In this document: positions 18,197 to 27,361 of the stretch, piece by piece
How the letters are laid out: every line of letters begins with the position of its first letter
Position numbering within the stretch: position 1 is the first letter of the stretch
DNA from: Rhodobacter flavimaris
GTDB lineage: Bacteria; Pseudomonadota; Alphaproteobacteria; Rhodobacterales; Rhodobacteraceae
Assembly: GCF_021378075.1 (NCBI RefSeq)
Contig: NZ_JAJUOS010000006.1
Location: 161,905 to 225,904, forward strand
Length of the DNA: 64,000 nucleotides
Direction: 5' to 3'
Program-made: the position numbers and the translations under genes
Notes under the pieces: model-generated
What the model was told of the DNA's origin: nothing
What the model saw: the letters and a program-made list of their open reading frames with translations, nothing else
Database searches by the model: none

Positions 18197-18817
18197 ATGA
18201 TCACCCGCCGCTTGCTCATCGCTTCCACCGCGCTTTTGCCGCTTATGGCCCGGGCCGGGTTTGCCCAGGATGGGCACGCCGATCTGGAACCCGAGGCCGA
18301 TGCCGGCATGGCGCAGGAGATGCCGCGCCGCTACATGATGGAAGACCTCTACGGCAACGTCATGACCAACGAGGAATTCGCGGGAAAATACGTGCTCATC
18401 TACTTTGGTTACACCGGGTGCCCCGATGTCTGCCCGACCTCGCTGTCTACCATGGCGGATGCGCTCGATATTCTGGGCGAGGACGCCACGCAGGTCACGC
18501 CGATCTTCGTCACCGTCGACCCCGAACGCGATACCGCCAAGCTGATGCGCGAGTACCTTGCCTTTTTCGACGAACGGATCGAGGGCCTGCGCGGCCCGAA
18601 GGCCTATACCGATCACATGGTCAAGACCTTCAACGCGCGCTACGAAAAGCACATCCCCGATCCCGCGCAGCCTGACCGCTACTCGATCGACCATACCGCC
18701 TCGATCGCCTTCCTCGACCCGGTGGGCATGCTGATCAAACGCTACCCCCACGGCACCAGCGCCGAGGATATGGCCAACGACATGCGCGCGATCATGGCCG
18801 AGGCCCCGGTGAAATGA
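18197..18817 (+). CDS. SCO1/SenC-family copper chaperone
   Basis: This 206-residue protein has an N-terminal export signal and the thioredoxin-like Sco fold with CPDVCP as the copper-binding Cys pair and the conserved His in DHTASIAFLDPVG. FVTVDPERDTAKLMREYL is also family-typical. Sco proteins deliver copper to CuA centres. It overlaps the TlpA-like gene (ATGA) and lies beside a nos cluster whose NosZ has a CuA site, so service of NosZ is a reasonable inference; a cytochrome oxidase is the alternative target. Confidence 0.9.
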   Translation: MITRRLLIASTALLPLMARAGFAQDGHADLEPEADAGMAQEMPRRYMMEDLYGNVMTNEEFAGKYVLIYFGYTGCPDVCPTSLSTMADALDILGEDATQVTPIFVTVDPERDTAKLMREYLAFFDERIEGLRGPKAYTDHMVKTFNARYEKHIPDPAQPDRYSIDHTASIAFLDPVGMLIKRYPHGTSAEDMANDMRAIMAEAPVK

Positions 18818-19359
18818 TGCGAACGACGCGGCGCAGGGTTCTGGCGGGCTTGGGTGCTGCACTGGCGCTGCCCGGCATCCTGCGCGCCGAGGAGGCCTTT
18901 GCCCCGCCCGCAGCGACCCTGACGCGCGCGGCTACCCCGCCGCGCGATGCAACTGCGCTGATCATGCAGGACGGCGATGGGGCCGTGCAATCGCTGACCG
19001 AGTTTACAGGCAAGATCGTGGTGCTGAACCTCTGGGGGCCGTGGTGCGTGCCGTGTCGGCGCGAGATGCCCTCGGTCGCGCGGCTTGCCGCGGCGCTTGA
19101 TCCCGCGCGCGGTGTCGTGCTGCCGCTGGCCTTCGACTGGCGCGGCGCGAACGCGGTGCGGCGGTTCTACCGGGAAACGGGCATCACCAACCTGCCGGTG
19201 CTGATGGGCGATGGCGACAACCTGAAAGCCGTACTGGGGTTCGAGAACCTGCCTACGACAGCAATTCTCGACCGCTCGGGCCGGATGATCGAACAGGTCG
19301 AGGGCGAGGCGCGATGGGACGACCCGGCCACGCTCGACTGGCTGATGGGCCTGGCCTGA
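18814..19359 (+). CDS. TlpA-like periplasmic thioredoxin
   Basis: This 181-residue protein begins MMRTTRRRVLAG, a twin-arginine-like signal, followed by a TlpA/ResA thioredoxin domain with the active site WCVPC (LNLWGPWCVPCRREMPS) and the cis-Pro segment ENLPTTAILDRSG. TlpA-type proteins keep Sco and CuA cysteines reduced. Its start overlaps the Sco stop codon. Together they form a two-gene copper-centre assembly operon converging on nosY. Confidence 0.87.
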   Translation: MMRTTRRRVLAGLGAALALPGILRAEEAFAPPAATLTRAATPPRDATALIMQDGDGAVQSLTEFTGKIVVLNLWGPWCVPCRREMPSVARLAAALDPARGVVLPLAFDWRGANAVRRFYRETGITNLPVLMGDGDNLKAVLGFENLPTTAILDRSGRMIEQVEGEARWDDPATLDWLMGLA

Positions 19360-19379
19360 ACTCCCCCGAAACGAAAACT

Positions 19380-19397
19380 GCCGCCCTAGGGGGCGGC
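19380..19397. terminator. Bidirectional terminator between tlpA-like gene and nosY
   Basis: GCCGCC at 19380-19385 pairs with GGCGGC at 19392-19397. The plus side is followed by GTTCTTCTC and the minus side by AGTTTTC. It separates two convergent genes. Confidence 0.7.
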
Positions 19398-19404
19398 GTT
19401 CTTC

Positions 19405-20304
19405 TCAGACCAGATCCCCGCGCGAGAACCGCCAGTATCCCAAGCCCGCAAGGGCCGCACCAAGCGCTGTCGGATAGGCCATCGCCCAGGCGACATAGCC
19501 CGCCACCCCGAAGTGATCGAGGATCACGTAAGAGGCCGGCCCCAGCAGGATCAGCTGTGGGTCGAACAGGATCATCGACGCCGTGCGGAAGCTCTGCAGC
19601 GGGTTGGCCAGCGCGATGCCGATGACGAAATCGGGCACGAAGCGTTGCTGGATCAGGATCGACAGCAGCAGCAGGTCAAGAAACGCCACCAGTGTCAGCC
19701 AGATCAACAGGCTCGCACCAAGCGCGACCTCGGTCGAGCGCGATACCGACGAGATCAGGAAACCGATCCCGAGGAAACAGGTCGCGAGCGCCGCAACAAG
19801 CCCGGAATAAAGGCCGACATGGCGCCAGGGCACCTCATGCCCCATCACCGCGCCATAGACCGCCGCGATGGCCAGCGCCGCCGCGATCGGTGCCAGCACC
19901 AGCATCAGCCGCGCAACAAAGCGCCCCCAATACCAGGTGCGCAGCGAGACCGGGAAGGCCAGCATATATTCGAGGTTACCCGCCTCGCGATCGCCCACCA
20001 TAGAGCGCGCGGTGGTCACAACAATGAACAGCGGCAGCACCGCCATCATGATCTGGATATAGGTCACCAAGAGCCGCGAAAGCCCGGTGAAACCGAGCAC
20101 GCGGCTTTCCGAAATACCGGTGGTGATCAACAGCAGCATCAGGCCGATGGCCACGACGGAATAGAAATGGAACCAGCGCGAGCGCAACGACTCGGAGAGC
20201 TCAAGCCGCAGCATCAGGCCAAGCCCGGTGCGCGGCGTCGCGGCCGGATCACGGCGCGAGGTGGCTGCCTCGCGCAAGAGGGGTTCGGGGGTCATCGCGT
20301 TCAT
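19405..20304 (-). CDS. nosY: NosY ABC permease for NosZ maturation
   Basis: This 299-residue inner-membrane protein has six helices and is the permease partner of NosF in the NosDFY complex needed to assemble the CuZ site of nitrous oxide reductase. MVGDREAGNLEYMLAFPVSLRTWYWGRF is a typical ABC-2 coupling segment of NosY. The start at 20304 overlaps the nosL stop (ATGA). It is the last gene of the nos operon. Confidence 0.88.
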   Translation of the reverse strand: MNAMTPEPLLREAATSRRDPAATPRTGLGLMLRLELSESLRSRWFHFYSVVAIGLMLLLITTGISESRVLGFTGLSRLLVTYIQIMMAVLPLFIVVTTARSMVGDREAGNLEYMLAFPVSLRTWYWGRFVARLMLVLAPIAAALAIAAVYGAVMGHEVPWRHVGLYSGLVAALATCFLGIGFLISSVSRSTEVALGASLLIWLTLVAFLDLLLLSILIQQRFVPDFVIGIALANPLQSFRTASMILFDPQLILLGPASYVILDHFGVAGYVAWAMAYPTALGAALAGLGYWRFSRGDLV

Positions 20305-20804
20305 CCTTGGTGTCCTTCCCCATCCGCACCCGGTACGCAGCGCCAAGTCAACCCGCGTTTAAGCACCTCGGTCCTCATTGTGGCATAATCGACCGTGTCC
20401 GAGGCCGGATGGCGCACCGCCGCGTAGCCGTAATCCATGGGCGAAACCACGCCCGCGCGGTAATAGGCCTGCCGCGCATCCATCCAGGCATCGCCCTTGG
20501 TGCCGCTGTCGTAATCCATCACCCAGAACTCGACATCGGGCGCGTCTTTCCAGGGCTGTTCTTCAAGCCAATGCACCGCATCGCCGATATCGTCGAACTT
20601 CACCAGCTTGCGGTCCGGCCCGCCGCGGATCTCCGACGCGTATTGCGGCTCGGAGATGATCATGCCGCAAATCTCGCAGGTCTCGCGACCCCAACGGATC
20701 GGCTCGGGGCCCTCGGATTGCGGCTTGCAGGCGGCCAGAAGCGGCGCTGCGGCCAGAAGCGCGATCATCTGGCGGCGGGAGGGGCCATGGCAACCTCTGC
20801 ACAT
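20301..20804 (-). CDS. nosL: NosL copper lipoprotein
   Basis: This 167-residue lipoprotein delivers Cu(I) to NosDFY for NosZ assembly. A lipobox LLAAC is at residues 22-26. The copper-site motif C43-E-I-C46-G-M48 follows, then KFDDIGDAVHW, VMDYDSG and AYYRAG, all normal for the family. The N-terminus also carries an RRQ stretch before the hydrophobic segment. It starts one base after the nosF stop and overlaps nosY. Confidence 0.93.
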   Translation of the reverse strand: MCRGCHGPSRRQMIALLAAAPLLAACKPQSEGPEPIRWGRETCEICGMIISEPQYASEIRGGPDRKLVKFDDIGDAVHWLEEQPWKDAPDVEFWVMDYDSGTKGDAWMDARQAYYRAGVVSPMDYGYAAVRHPASDTVDYATMRTEVLKRGLTWRCVPGADGEGHQG

Positions 20805-20805
20805 C

Positions 20806-21669
20806 TCAGTTCACCCTCTCCGGTTGCTGATCAAGCGACAGGCTCTCGATCAGGCTGCCATAACGGGCCAGAAGCCCGAGGAACCGGAAGGTCTCTGCGG
20901 CGGGAACCGGGCCGGTAAAGCGCGTGCTCGCGCCGTTCCCTTCAAAGCCCCAACCCGAGAGCGCCAGCGCGAAGGGCGCGTGCGGCGCCGACAAAACGAT
21001 CTCGGCGCGGCGGAACTCGCCCGCCTTCAGGCGATCCATAACCGCGTCATCCAGAACCACGCGGCCCCGGTCCATCTCGATCACGCGATTGACGAGTGGT
21101 GCCACCTCTTCCAACCGGTGGCTCGCGATCAGCATCGAGGCGTCGCGGCGCTCGGCCAGCAGGTCGATGAAGACCGCCCGCGCCGCCGGGTCGAGGTTGG
21201 CCGAGGGTTCGTCGAAGATCATCAGATCGGCGTTGCGACCAAGCGCGACCGTCACGAGGATCTTTTGCTTCTGCCCGCCCGAGAGCCGGTAGAAGGGGCG
21301 TTTCTTAACCTCGTCGAGGTCGATGCCCATGCGCTCGGCAATGGCATACATCAGCGCGCGGTCGGCGCCTGCCCCCTTCTCGGCGAAGCTCAGCAACTCA
21401 CCCACCGGCATCCGAAGGGGCGGCGGCAGCTGCGGCACGAAAGCGATACGCGCCAGTGCGCCCGCATCGCGGCGCCCCGCGCCCGCGCCGTCGAACCCCA
21501 CGCGCCCCTCATGCCCGTAATGGCCCAGAAGGCAGCGAAACAGCGTCGTCTTGCCCGCCCCGTTCGAGCCAATCAGCGCGATGCGGTCGCCCGCCGCGAT
21601 GGACAGCGTCAGCTCATCCAGAACCGCGCGGCGATCGAAGCGTTTGGTCAGGCGGTCGATAGTGATCAT
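20806..21669 (-). CDS. nosF: NosF ABC ATPase
   Basis: This 287-residue ATPase energises the NosDFY complex: Walker A IGSNGAGKTTLFR, signature RLSGGQKQKILV, Walker B LMIFDEPSANLDP and H-loop ASHRLEEV. It lies between nosH and nosL with 10 bp and 1 bp gaps. Length and motifs are as expected for NosF. Confidence 0.92.
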   Translation of the reverse strand: MITIDRLTKRFDRRAVLDELTLSIAAGDRIALIGSNGAGKTTLFRCLLGHYGHEGRVGFDGAGAGRRDAGALARIAFVPQLPPPLRMPVGELLSFAEKGAGADRALMYAIAERMGIDLDEVKKRPFYRLSGGQKQKILVTVALGRNADLMIFDEPSANLDPAARAVFIDLLAERRDASMLIASHRLEEVAPLVNRVIEMDRGRVVLDDAVMDRLKAGEFRRAEIVLSAPHAPFALALSGWGFEGNGASTRFTGPVPAAETFRFLGLLARYGSLIESLSLDQQPERVN

Positions 21670-21679
21670 GTCGCCCTCC

Positions 21680-22657
21680 TTAGATGATCTTGTCGAGGCC
21701 GCGGATGGTGAAGCTCAGCGCTTCCTGCGGGCAGGCATCGACGCACAGACCGCAGCGGGTGCAGTCGGGGCCGATGAATTCCGTGGTGTCCGAGGCATAG
21801 CCCATCTTGGTGATCTCCAGTACATGCGGCACAAGGCAGACCGCCCTGCATTCCCCTTCATGCACGCATTTTTCGAGATCGTATTTGATCTGGACCGGCG
21901 CGACCGCCCCGGTGATGCCATAGGTCAGACCGATCGGGCAGACATAGCGGCACCAGAACCGGCGCGAGAAGAAAATCTCGACCCCAAGCAGGAAGATCAC
22001 CCAGACGACGGCCACGGTCGGGCCATAGATCAGCGCGCGGCTGACGATGCCCACCGGGTTGATATATTCGAACACCGTGTAGCCAGTGCCGAAGGCCAGG
22101 CCCATGAAGATGAACCACAGCACCACGCGCAGGCCCCGGTGGAACGGGTGATCCTTGACCCAGCCGCGCTTGGCCAGAAAGAGGTGGATCGCCTCGGCCC
22201 ATTCGGCCAGCAGGTGATAGGGGCAGGCCCAGGAACAGAAGGCGCGCCCGCCGACGATCCACCACAACAGCACAACCGTCACCGTGCCGATCACGAGGTT
22301 CAGCACCAGATCCTTATAGGCCAGGAAGACCTGGAGCGCCGCGTTCGGATCGGCCATGTGAAAGCCCAGGAAGCGCGAAGCCGACATCGAGCCCTCGACC
22401 AGCTGCACATCCCAGGCGAAGGAGACGATGAACATCGCGTTGATCAGGATGATCGAGGCCCAACGCATGTTACGCCACTTGTTGCTGACCAGCGGATACT
22501 GATGCTCGTGGTCGATGATCTCCTTGCGCTTCTGGACCTGATCGGGGGTCTTCTTGAAACGCTTCATCTCGCGCGCGGCGTCGGTTTCCTCGGTCGGCGC
22601 GGCCTTGCGTGGGTCGGCACCGAACATCATCGCCAGCTTGTGCAGGAACCACTTCAT
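21680..22657 (-). CDS. nosH: NosH, NapH-type iron-sulfur membrane quinol dehydrogenase subunit
   Basis: This 325-residue protein has four hydrophobic helices and Cys motifs in the NapH/NosH order: CSWACPYHLLAEW near the membrane, a cytosolic CxxxxxCxxxC-type set (CVHEGECRAVC), and the ferredoxin motif CTRCGLCVDACPQEAL. With NosG it should pass electrons from menaquinol towards NosZ through the two dihaem cytochromes, as inferred for clade II systems. It overlaps nosG by four bases. The C-terminal ferredoxin part lies about residues 240-320. Confidence 0.88.
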   Translation of the reverse strand: MKWFLHKLAMMFGADPRKAAPTEETDAAREMKRFKKTPDQVQKRKEIIDHEHQYPLVSNKWRNMRWASIILINAMFIVSFAWDVQLVEGSMSASRFLGFHMADPNAALQVFLAYKDLVLNLVIGTVTVVLLWWIVGGRAFCSWACPYHLLAEWAEAIHLFLAKRGWVKDHPFHRGLRVVLWFIFMGLAFGTGYTVFEYINPVGIVSRALIYGPTVAVVWVIFLLGVEIFFSRRFWCRYVCPIGLTYGITGAVAPVQIKYDLEKCVHEGECRAVCLVPHVLEITKMGYASDTTEFIGPDCTRCGLCVDACPQEALSFTIRGLDKII

Positions 22658-23421
22658 GATTGTGCCTCCAGGGTGATTTCGGTGTCGATGATGATGGCGG
22701 CAGGCTCAGTGGGGCAGATCATCTCGCAGGTGCCGCAGCCGACGCAGGCCTTGTGCACTGTGGGGATTCGCCGCGGATCGGCCGGATCGTCCGAGATCCT
22801 CTCGAGGCTGATCGCGCCCTGAATCGGGCATTCGCGCACGCACAGGTCGCACAGGTCCAGCTCATAGGGATGCGAGGCGACGGGCTGTGGCTCCCACCGG
22901 TCGATCTCTTCGTAGCGCAAAAGGCCGGTGAAGTCGTAGCCGCGCGCGAGGCCGGTAAAGCCCTCGCCCTTCATCGCAAGGCAGGATTCGGGCCGCGCCA
23001 GACGCGCGAAGCCCATGGTGACCTCTTCCTTGGTGGCGATGGCGTGGCTTAGCGCGCCCGTCGGGCAGGCCAGAACGCATTGCACCGCGTCGCAGGAAAA
23101 GTCGCAGGCCTGCGCGCGGGCGTCGATATAGGGCACGCCCAGTCCGTAGCCCTCATCGCCATCGGCCAGTTTGATGGCCTCGACCGGGCAGACCTGAACG
23201 CATTGGCCGCATTTGATGCAGGCGGCCAGGAACTCTTTTTCGGCCAAGGCACCCGGCGGGCGCAGCCGGTCGAAAAGCTTGCGATAGACGGGGTACCAGC
23301 CGACAAGGCCCGCGGCCACGGCGGCCACGCCCAGCCCCACGGTGCGCAGGATCAGGCGGCGCCGCTCCAGCTCGCGCCGGGTCAGGCGGGGTTTCTTCGG
23401 GGTTTGAGAAGCGTCGGTCAT
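22654..23421 (-). CDS. nosG: NosG, NapG-type four-cluster ferredoxin
   Basis: This 255-residue periplasmic iron-sulfur protein has an N-terminal basic region and one helix (RRRLILRTVGLGVAAVAAGL), followed by four [4Fe-4S] motifs: CIKCGQCVQVCP, CDFSCDAVQCVLACP, CDLCVRECP and CVGCGTCEMICP. It partners with NosH. NapG/NosG proteins usually carry a Tat signal; the twin Arg here sits in TRRELERRRLILR. It overlaps nosD and nosH by four bases on each side. Confidence 0.9.
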   Translation of the reverse strand: MTDASQTPKKPRLTRRELERRRLILRTVGLGVAAVAAGLVGWYPVYRKLFDRLRPPGALAEKEFLAACIKCGQCVQVCPVEAIKLADGDEGYGLGVPYIDARAQACDFSCDAVQCVLACPTGALSHAIATKEEVTMGFARLARPESCLAMKGEGFTGLARGYDFTGLLRYEEIDRWEPQPVASHPYELDLCDLCVRECPIQGAISLERISDDPADPRRIPTVHKACVGCGTCEMICPTEPAAIIIDTEITLEAQS

Positions 23422-24713
23422 TGCGTCAGCATCTCTAGTGCAGATTTCGGTTTGTCGCCGCGGGCCGCAGTTTCGGCCTGAGCGGCGGTATGGTTCACGG
23501 CGGCCTCATAGGGCGCCGTTTCGCGCACCAGCAGCCGGGGTTCAGTGAAGGGGGCAAGGCGTTCGACAAAATCCAGCGCCGAAAGCGCCAGCCCGCCCCG
23601 GAAGAACGCTGCCGAGGGCACGTCCATCCACAGCCGGTCGGCGTAGTTGTAGATCTCGTAAGGCGCGTCGCCCTCACCATCGCCATCGGCGTCGAAACCC
23701 GCGTAATCGTCCCAGTAATTGCCGTTCCAGCCCTCGCGCAGTGCCGTGCCGCGACCGCGCACCGAGACCTGGGTGAAGTTCGACAGGAAGTTGTTTTGCG
23801 AGAAGTTGTTGCCTTCCCAATCGGTATGGAACTCGACGCCCACGCCGTTATAGGCGATCTGGTTGCGGTGGAACTCGTTGGTCTTGTCCGGGTCCCAGGG
23901 CGAAGGATCGATATAGATGCCCACCGCATTGCCCAGGATCACGTTATCCTCGACGACCGCGCCCGAGGTTTCCTTGAACCCCACGCCCAGCCCCGAGGCA
24001 CCCCACGCCCGCAGGATCTGGTTGCCGCGCACGTTGATATCGTTGGCATACATCAGGAAGACTCCCACGACACAGTCCGAGATCTCGTTACGCTCGACGT
24101 CGTTCTCATGGGCATACATGAAATGGATGCCGTAGCGCCCGTGCTGGATGCGGTTGTCGCGGATCTTGTTGCCCTGCGAATACCAGATCACGAAGTCGCG
24201 GCTGTGCTCCACGTGGTTCTGCTCGAACACATTGTCGTTCGAATACCAGATGCGCACGGAATCCCCGCGCATCTCCAGCGGCATGTCCTTCGAGCTGATG
24301 TAGTTGCGGCGCAGCACGTTGTTGCTGGCCTGCGTCAGGTCCATGCCGAACAGGCTGTTCTCGATGCGTAGGTCACGCACCACGTTGAAATTGCCGTGGA
24401 TGCGCAGCCCTGCATCGACCTTGTTGTGCAGACGGCCCGAGTTGCGGATCGTCAGGTTCTTCAGCGTCGCGCCATCGGTCTCGAGAGTGACGACGGTGCC
24501 GATGCCGCCACCGTCGATCACGGCAGCCCCCTGCCCGTCGATCACGACCGGATGGCGGATGACCAGCGGACCCTGGTGGGTGCCGGGCTCAAGCACGATC
24601 TCGGCGCCATCGGGGGCGGCGTCGATGCGCTCTTGCAGCGTCTCGGCCAGGGCCGGGGCCGCGAGGGCGATCAACAGAAGGGTGGTCAGTGCGGCACGCA
24701 TGGCATGACTCAC
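23418..24713 (-). CDS. nosD: NosD periplasmic copper-site assembly protein
   Basis: This 431-residue beta-helix protein has a signal peptide ending around LAAPALA, then repeated parallel beta-helix (NosD/CASH) coils such as NVLRRNYISSKDMPLEMRGDS and NKIRDNRIQHGRYGIHFMYAH. The conserved NYWDDYAGFDADGDGEGD segment lies near residue 335. It binds NosFY and transfers copper and sulfur to NosZ. It overlaps nosB and nosG by four bases. Confidence 0.94.
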   Translation of the reverse strand: MSHAMRAALTTLLLIALAAPALAETLQERIDAAPDGAEIVLEPGTHQGPLVIRHPVVIDGQGAAVIDGGGIGTVVTLETDGATLKNLTIRNSGRLHNKVDAGLRIHGNFNVVRDLRIENSLFGMDLTQASNNVLRRNYISSKDMPLEMRGDSVRIWYSNDNVFEQNHVEHSRDFVIWYSQGNKIRDNRIQHGRYGIHFMYAHENDVERNEISDCVVGVFLMYANDINVRGNQILRAWGASGLGVGFKETSGAVVEDNVILGNAVGIYIDPSPWDPDKTNEFHRNQIAYNGVGVEFHTDWEGNNFSQNNFLSNFTQVSVRGRGTALREGWNGNYWDDYAGFDADGDGEGDAPYEIYNYADRLWMDVPSAAFFRGGLALSALDFVERLAPFTEPRLLVRETAPYEAAVNHTAAQAETAARGDKPKSALEMLTQ

Positions 24714-25891
24714 ATCTTGGCGGCAGCGTCACCCGCAAGGCGAATCTGCTTGAAGCGGATCAGCGCAGCCAGAAGCAGAGCGGCCGAGGAGGCGAGCATC
24801 AGGAAGAACCCGGTCGAGGGATAGCTGTGGGTCGTGAACTGCGCCACCTTACCATCGCCAAACACGGTCGGCATGAAGGGCTTGAGCGTGAAGGCCCCCA
24901 TCTCGTTCAGGCTATGCCCATACCACCAGAGCCAGCCGGCATATTCCGCAAGGAAGCCAACCGGCAGCGCCATCGGCACCAGCACCAGCAGCCAGTAGAA
25001 CACCGAGCGCGCCGAGAACGCCGCGAAGACCATCAGCGCCATGAAGGCCAGGATCACGACATAAAGGATCTGCGCGACCGAGCTCATGGTGGCAACAAGC
25101 GGGTCGTTGCGCTCGGGCTCGTTGAACCAGCGGGCCAGCGACTTGGCATAGTGCCACTTGAACACCTGCATGACCGAGCCGTTCCAGGCCTCTTGCTCAT
25201 GCGCGGGCTTCTTGTTGTTGTCGATGTTGTAATTGGCGCGCAGGTTGTCGATCAGCGCCTGCTTGTCGCCGGTGGCAGAGACCTCGGTCGTCTCCTTGGC
25301 CTCGCTTTCCTCTAGCGATTGCTTGAGCATCTTCACGATGGGCGAGAGGTTCGAGTCGTCCACCTTCTCGGCCGAGTCCTGCCCGAGCGAGACGACAAGC
25401 CCCTCAAGATAAGCGCTGGTGTGTTTCGAGATCCCGTTCTCGCCGTAGATCGCCATCGACATCCAGGCCGCGATGGCGCCGTAGCCCAGCACCGACACCG
25501 CGATGCGCGCGTTGCGACCGGGGGCTGCGAAGGCCAGCAGCATCACCCCCATCATCGCGAAGAGGAAAGGCGAGTAGGCCTTTTCGACCGGACCGCCCGA
25601 GGCGATCGGATACATGCCGACGTAGTGGTTGATCGTGTCCATCTCGTGGACGCAGTCGAGGGCCTCGTTCTCTTCGACCTCGGTCGAGGCGCGGATATCG
25701 CAGCCGTTACGCACCGAGTCCATGTGGAAGAGGATCCGTATCCCCTGCGGGAAGGTCGCCTCGGGGTAGTTCGGTGCCGTCAGCGACACCCACCAGCCGG
25801 GGCTGAAGAAAGAAGCGGCAATGAGGCAAACGGAAATAAGGGTCAGCACGCGGTAAACGATCCCGCGTTTGTCGGTGGCGGCCTTGTCCAT
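24710..25891 (-). CDS. nosB: NosB, clade II nos-cluster membrane protein
   Basis: This 393-residue protein has about five to six TM helices (first at about 14-32, a pair near 108-148, others near 285-345 and 365-385) around a large soluble loop of roughly residues 150-260. FSPGWWVSLTAPNYPEATFPQGIRI, INHYVGMYPI and FLAEYAGWLWWYGHSLNEMGAF are characteristic of the NosB protein that accompanies clade II nosZ genes. The function is unknown, though it is required in Wolinella-type systems. No haem motif is present. It lies 66 bp after nosC2 with a hairpin between. Confidence 0.8.
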   Translation of the reverse strand: MDKAATDKRGIVYRVLTLISVCLIAASFFSPGWWVSLTAPNYPEATFPQGIRILFHMDSVRNGCDIRASTEVEENEALDCVHEMDTINHYVGMYPIASGGPVEKAYSPFLFAMMGVMLLAFAAPGRNARIAVSVLGYGAIAAWMSMAIYGENGISKHTSAYLEGLVVSLGQDSAEKVDDSNLSPIVKMLKQSLEESEAKETTEVSATGDKQALIDNLRANYNIDNNKKPAHEQEAWNGSVMQVFKWHYAKSLARWFNEPERNDPLVATMSSVAQILYVVILAFMALMVFAAFSARSVFYWLLVLVPMALPVGFLAEYAGWLWWYGHSLNEMGAFTLKPFMPTVFGDGKVAQFTTHSYPSTGFFLMLASSAALLLAALIRFKQIRLAGDAAAKM

Positions 25892-25921
25892 GGGTGAGGT
25901 CCTGTCAGGCTATGTGGGCGA

Positions 25922-25948
25922 CCGGGCGGGTAAAGCACTCCCGCCCGG
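25922..25948 (-). other. Intercistronic hairpin between nosC2 and nosB
   Basis: CCGGGCGGG (25922-25930) pairs with CCCGCCCGG (25940-25948) over a 9-nt loop. There is no U-tract on the minus strand, so it is more likely an mRNA-stability or processing element than a full terminator. Confidence 0.55.
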
Positions 25949-25957
25949 CGCAAGGTC

Positions 25958-26668
25958 TTACCAGTCGAAGTCGGGGTTGACCCAATCGGGGGCGCCGACC
26001 AGCTCCGCCGGCGGCTCGAGGCGCGAAACGTAGTCGAGCACCGCCGAGGTATCCTTGTCGGTGAAGCCCTGGATCTGCTGCACCATGTCCGGGTTGGCGT
26101 TGCGGCGCTTGCCTTCCTTGATCCACTGATACTGGCGCATCAGGTAGTTGTAGTGCTGGCCATGGATGCGCGGGTAGAACTTGTCGTTGTCGCCCTCGCC
26201 GTTCTCGCCATGGCAGCGCACGCAGTTGTCTTTGTAAAGCTGCGCGCCATGCTCTAGGTCATCGCCCGGACCGACACCGTTATTGGGGTTCATCGGCAGC
26301 TTCGAGATATACTCGGCCACGTCCGCGATCGCCTGCGAGCCGCCGATTTCCGAGGGCAGCGCGAAGGGATACATCGTCGGGTTGTCGCGGTTCAGCGCGC
26401 GGATATCGGCAAGCTGCTTGATGATCACGGTGTAATGCTGACCCGAGATCTGCGGGAAGGTGCCGTCATCCAGACCCCAGCCGTTCAGCTGGTGGCAGGC
26501 CGAGCAGACCTCATAGACCTCGATCCCGTTCTCGTGGTTCGGGGTCAGGTGCAGCGCCTCGTCCTGTTCGCCCCCGCCCTGGTTCCACGACGAGGTATCG
26601 ACAGTGCCCTCGGCCAGCGCGGGCAGTGCCAGCGCAACGAGAGCGGCGGAGAGAAGAGAAGCTTTCAT
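25958..26668 (-). CDS. nosC2: Dihaem cytochrome c of the nos operon (NosC2-type)
   Basis: This 236-residue periplasmic cytochrome has a signal peptide (MKASLLSAALVALALPALA) and two class I haem motifs, CSACH and CVRCH, each followed by a cytochrome c4-like fold (ISGQHYTVIIKQLADIRALNR and IHGQHYNYLMRQYQWIKEGKR). It should carry electrons between NosGH and NosZ. The ATG at 26668 has AAAGGA eight bases before it. It follows nosC1 by 11 bp. Confidence 0.87.
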   Translation of the reverse strand: MKASLLSAALVALALPALAEGTVDTSSWNQGGGEQDEALHLTPNHENGIEVYEVCSACHQLNGWGLDDGTFPQISGQHYTVIIKQLADIRALNRDNPTMYPFALPSEIGGSQAIADVAEYISKLPMNPNNGVGPGDDLEHGAQLYKDNCVRCHGENGEGDNDKFYPRIHGQHYNYLMRQYQWIKEGKRRNANPDMVQQIQGFTDKDTSAVLDYVSRLEPPAELVGAPDWVNPDFDW

Positions 26669-26679
26669 GGCTGGTCCTT

Positions 26680-27330
26680 TCATTTTGCGGAACGGTCGAT
26701 CTGCGACAGCCAGGTGGCGATGACTTGGATGTCGTCGTCCGAGGCTTTCTTGATCGTGCCGAACATCAGCTTCGACTGGCCGTTGACGCGCACCTTGTCG
26801 CGCATTTCGGTCATCGCGCGGATGAGGTAGTCGCGGTTCAAACCGGCGACGAAGGGGTAATTCTTGCTGGTGGGCTTGCTGCCCTCGGCACCATGGCACG
26901 ATTTGCAGCCAAGCGAGTTGTAGGCCTTTTCGCCTGCGGCCAGCGTCTCGGCATCGGGCGCGGGATCAAGCGGCTTGGGCGCGCCGGGCGATTGCTCGGC
27001 CAGGTATTTGGAGACGTTCTTCAGGTCATCGTCGGAGACCAGGTGCATGACATCGACCATGCCCTGAACGAAGGGGTGGCCCGTCGTTTCATCGACCGTG
27101 CCAAGGCGCTTGCCTGCCTTGATATCCTTGAGCTGTTGCAGCAGGTATTTCTCGTTCTGACCGGCCAGTGCGGGATAGGTCATCACCGGCTTGGCGCCCT
27201 TCATGCCATGGCAGGCCATGCAGGACTTGGTCATGTAAACTTTCTTGCCCTCGTCCGAGCCTTCAGCGAGAGCGGGCAATGCCGCGCACACAAGCGCCGC
27301 GGCGAGAAGGCTTTTCAAGATGGGACGCAT
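26680..27330 (-). CDS. nosC1: Dihaem cytochrome c4-like protein of the nos operon (NosC1-type)
   Basis: This 216-residue protein has a signal peptide (MRPILKSLLAAALVCAALPALA) and two haem motifs CMACH and CKSCH, in tandem c4-type domains with LAGQNEKYLLQQLKDIKAGKR and VAGLNRDYLIRAMTEMRDKVR. Methionine residues MVDVM and LMFGT are candidate axial ligands. It lies between nosZ and the second dihaem cytochrome and is the probable direct partner of NosZ or the link from NosGH. The C1/C2 labels follow position only. Confidence 0.87.
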   Translation of the reverse strand: MRPILKSLLAAALVCAALPALAEGSDEGKKVYMTKSCMACHGMKGAKPVMTYPALAGQNEKYLLQQLKDIKAGKRLGTVDETTGHPFVQGMVDVMHLVSDDDLKNVSKYLAEQSPGAPKPLDPAPDAETLAAGEKAYNSLGCKSCHGAEGSKPTSKNYPFVAGLNRDYLIRAMTEMRDKVRVNGQSKLMFGTIKKASDDDIQVIATWLSQIDRSAK

Positions 27331-27361
27331 CGGCGCAATCCTCGTATCTGGCAGGGGAGAA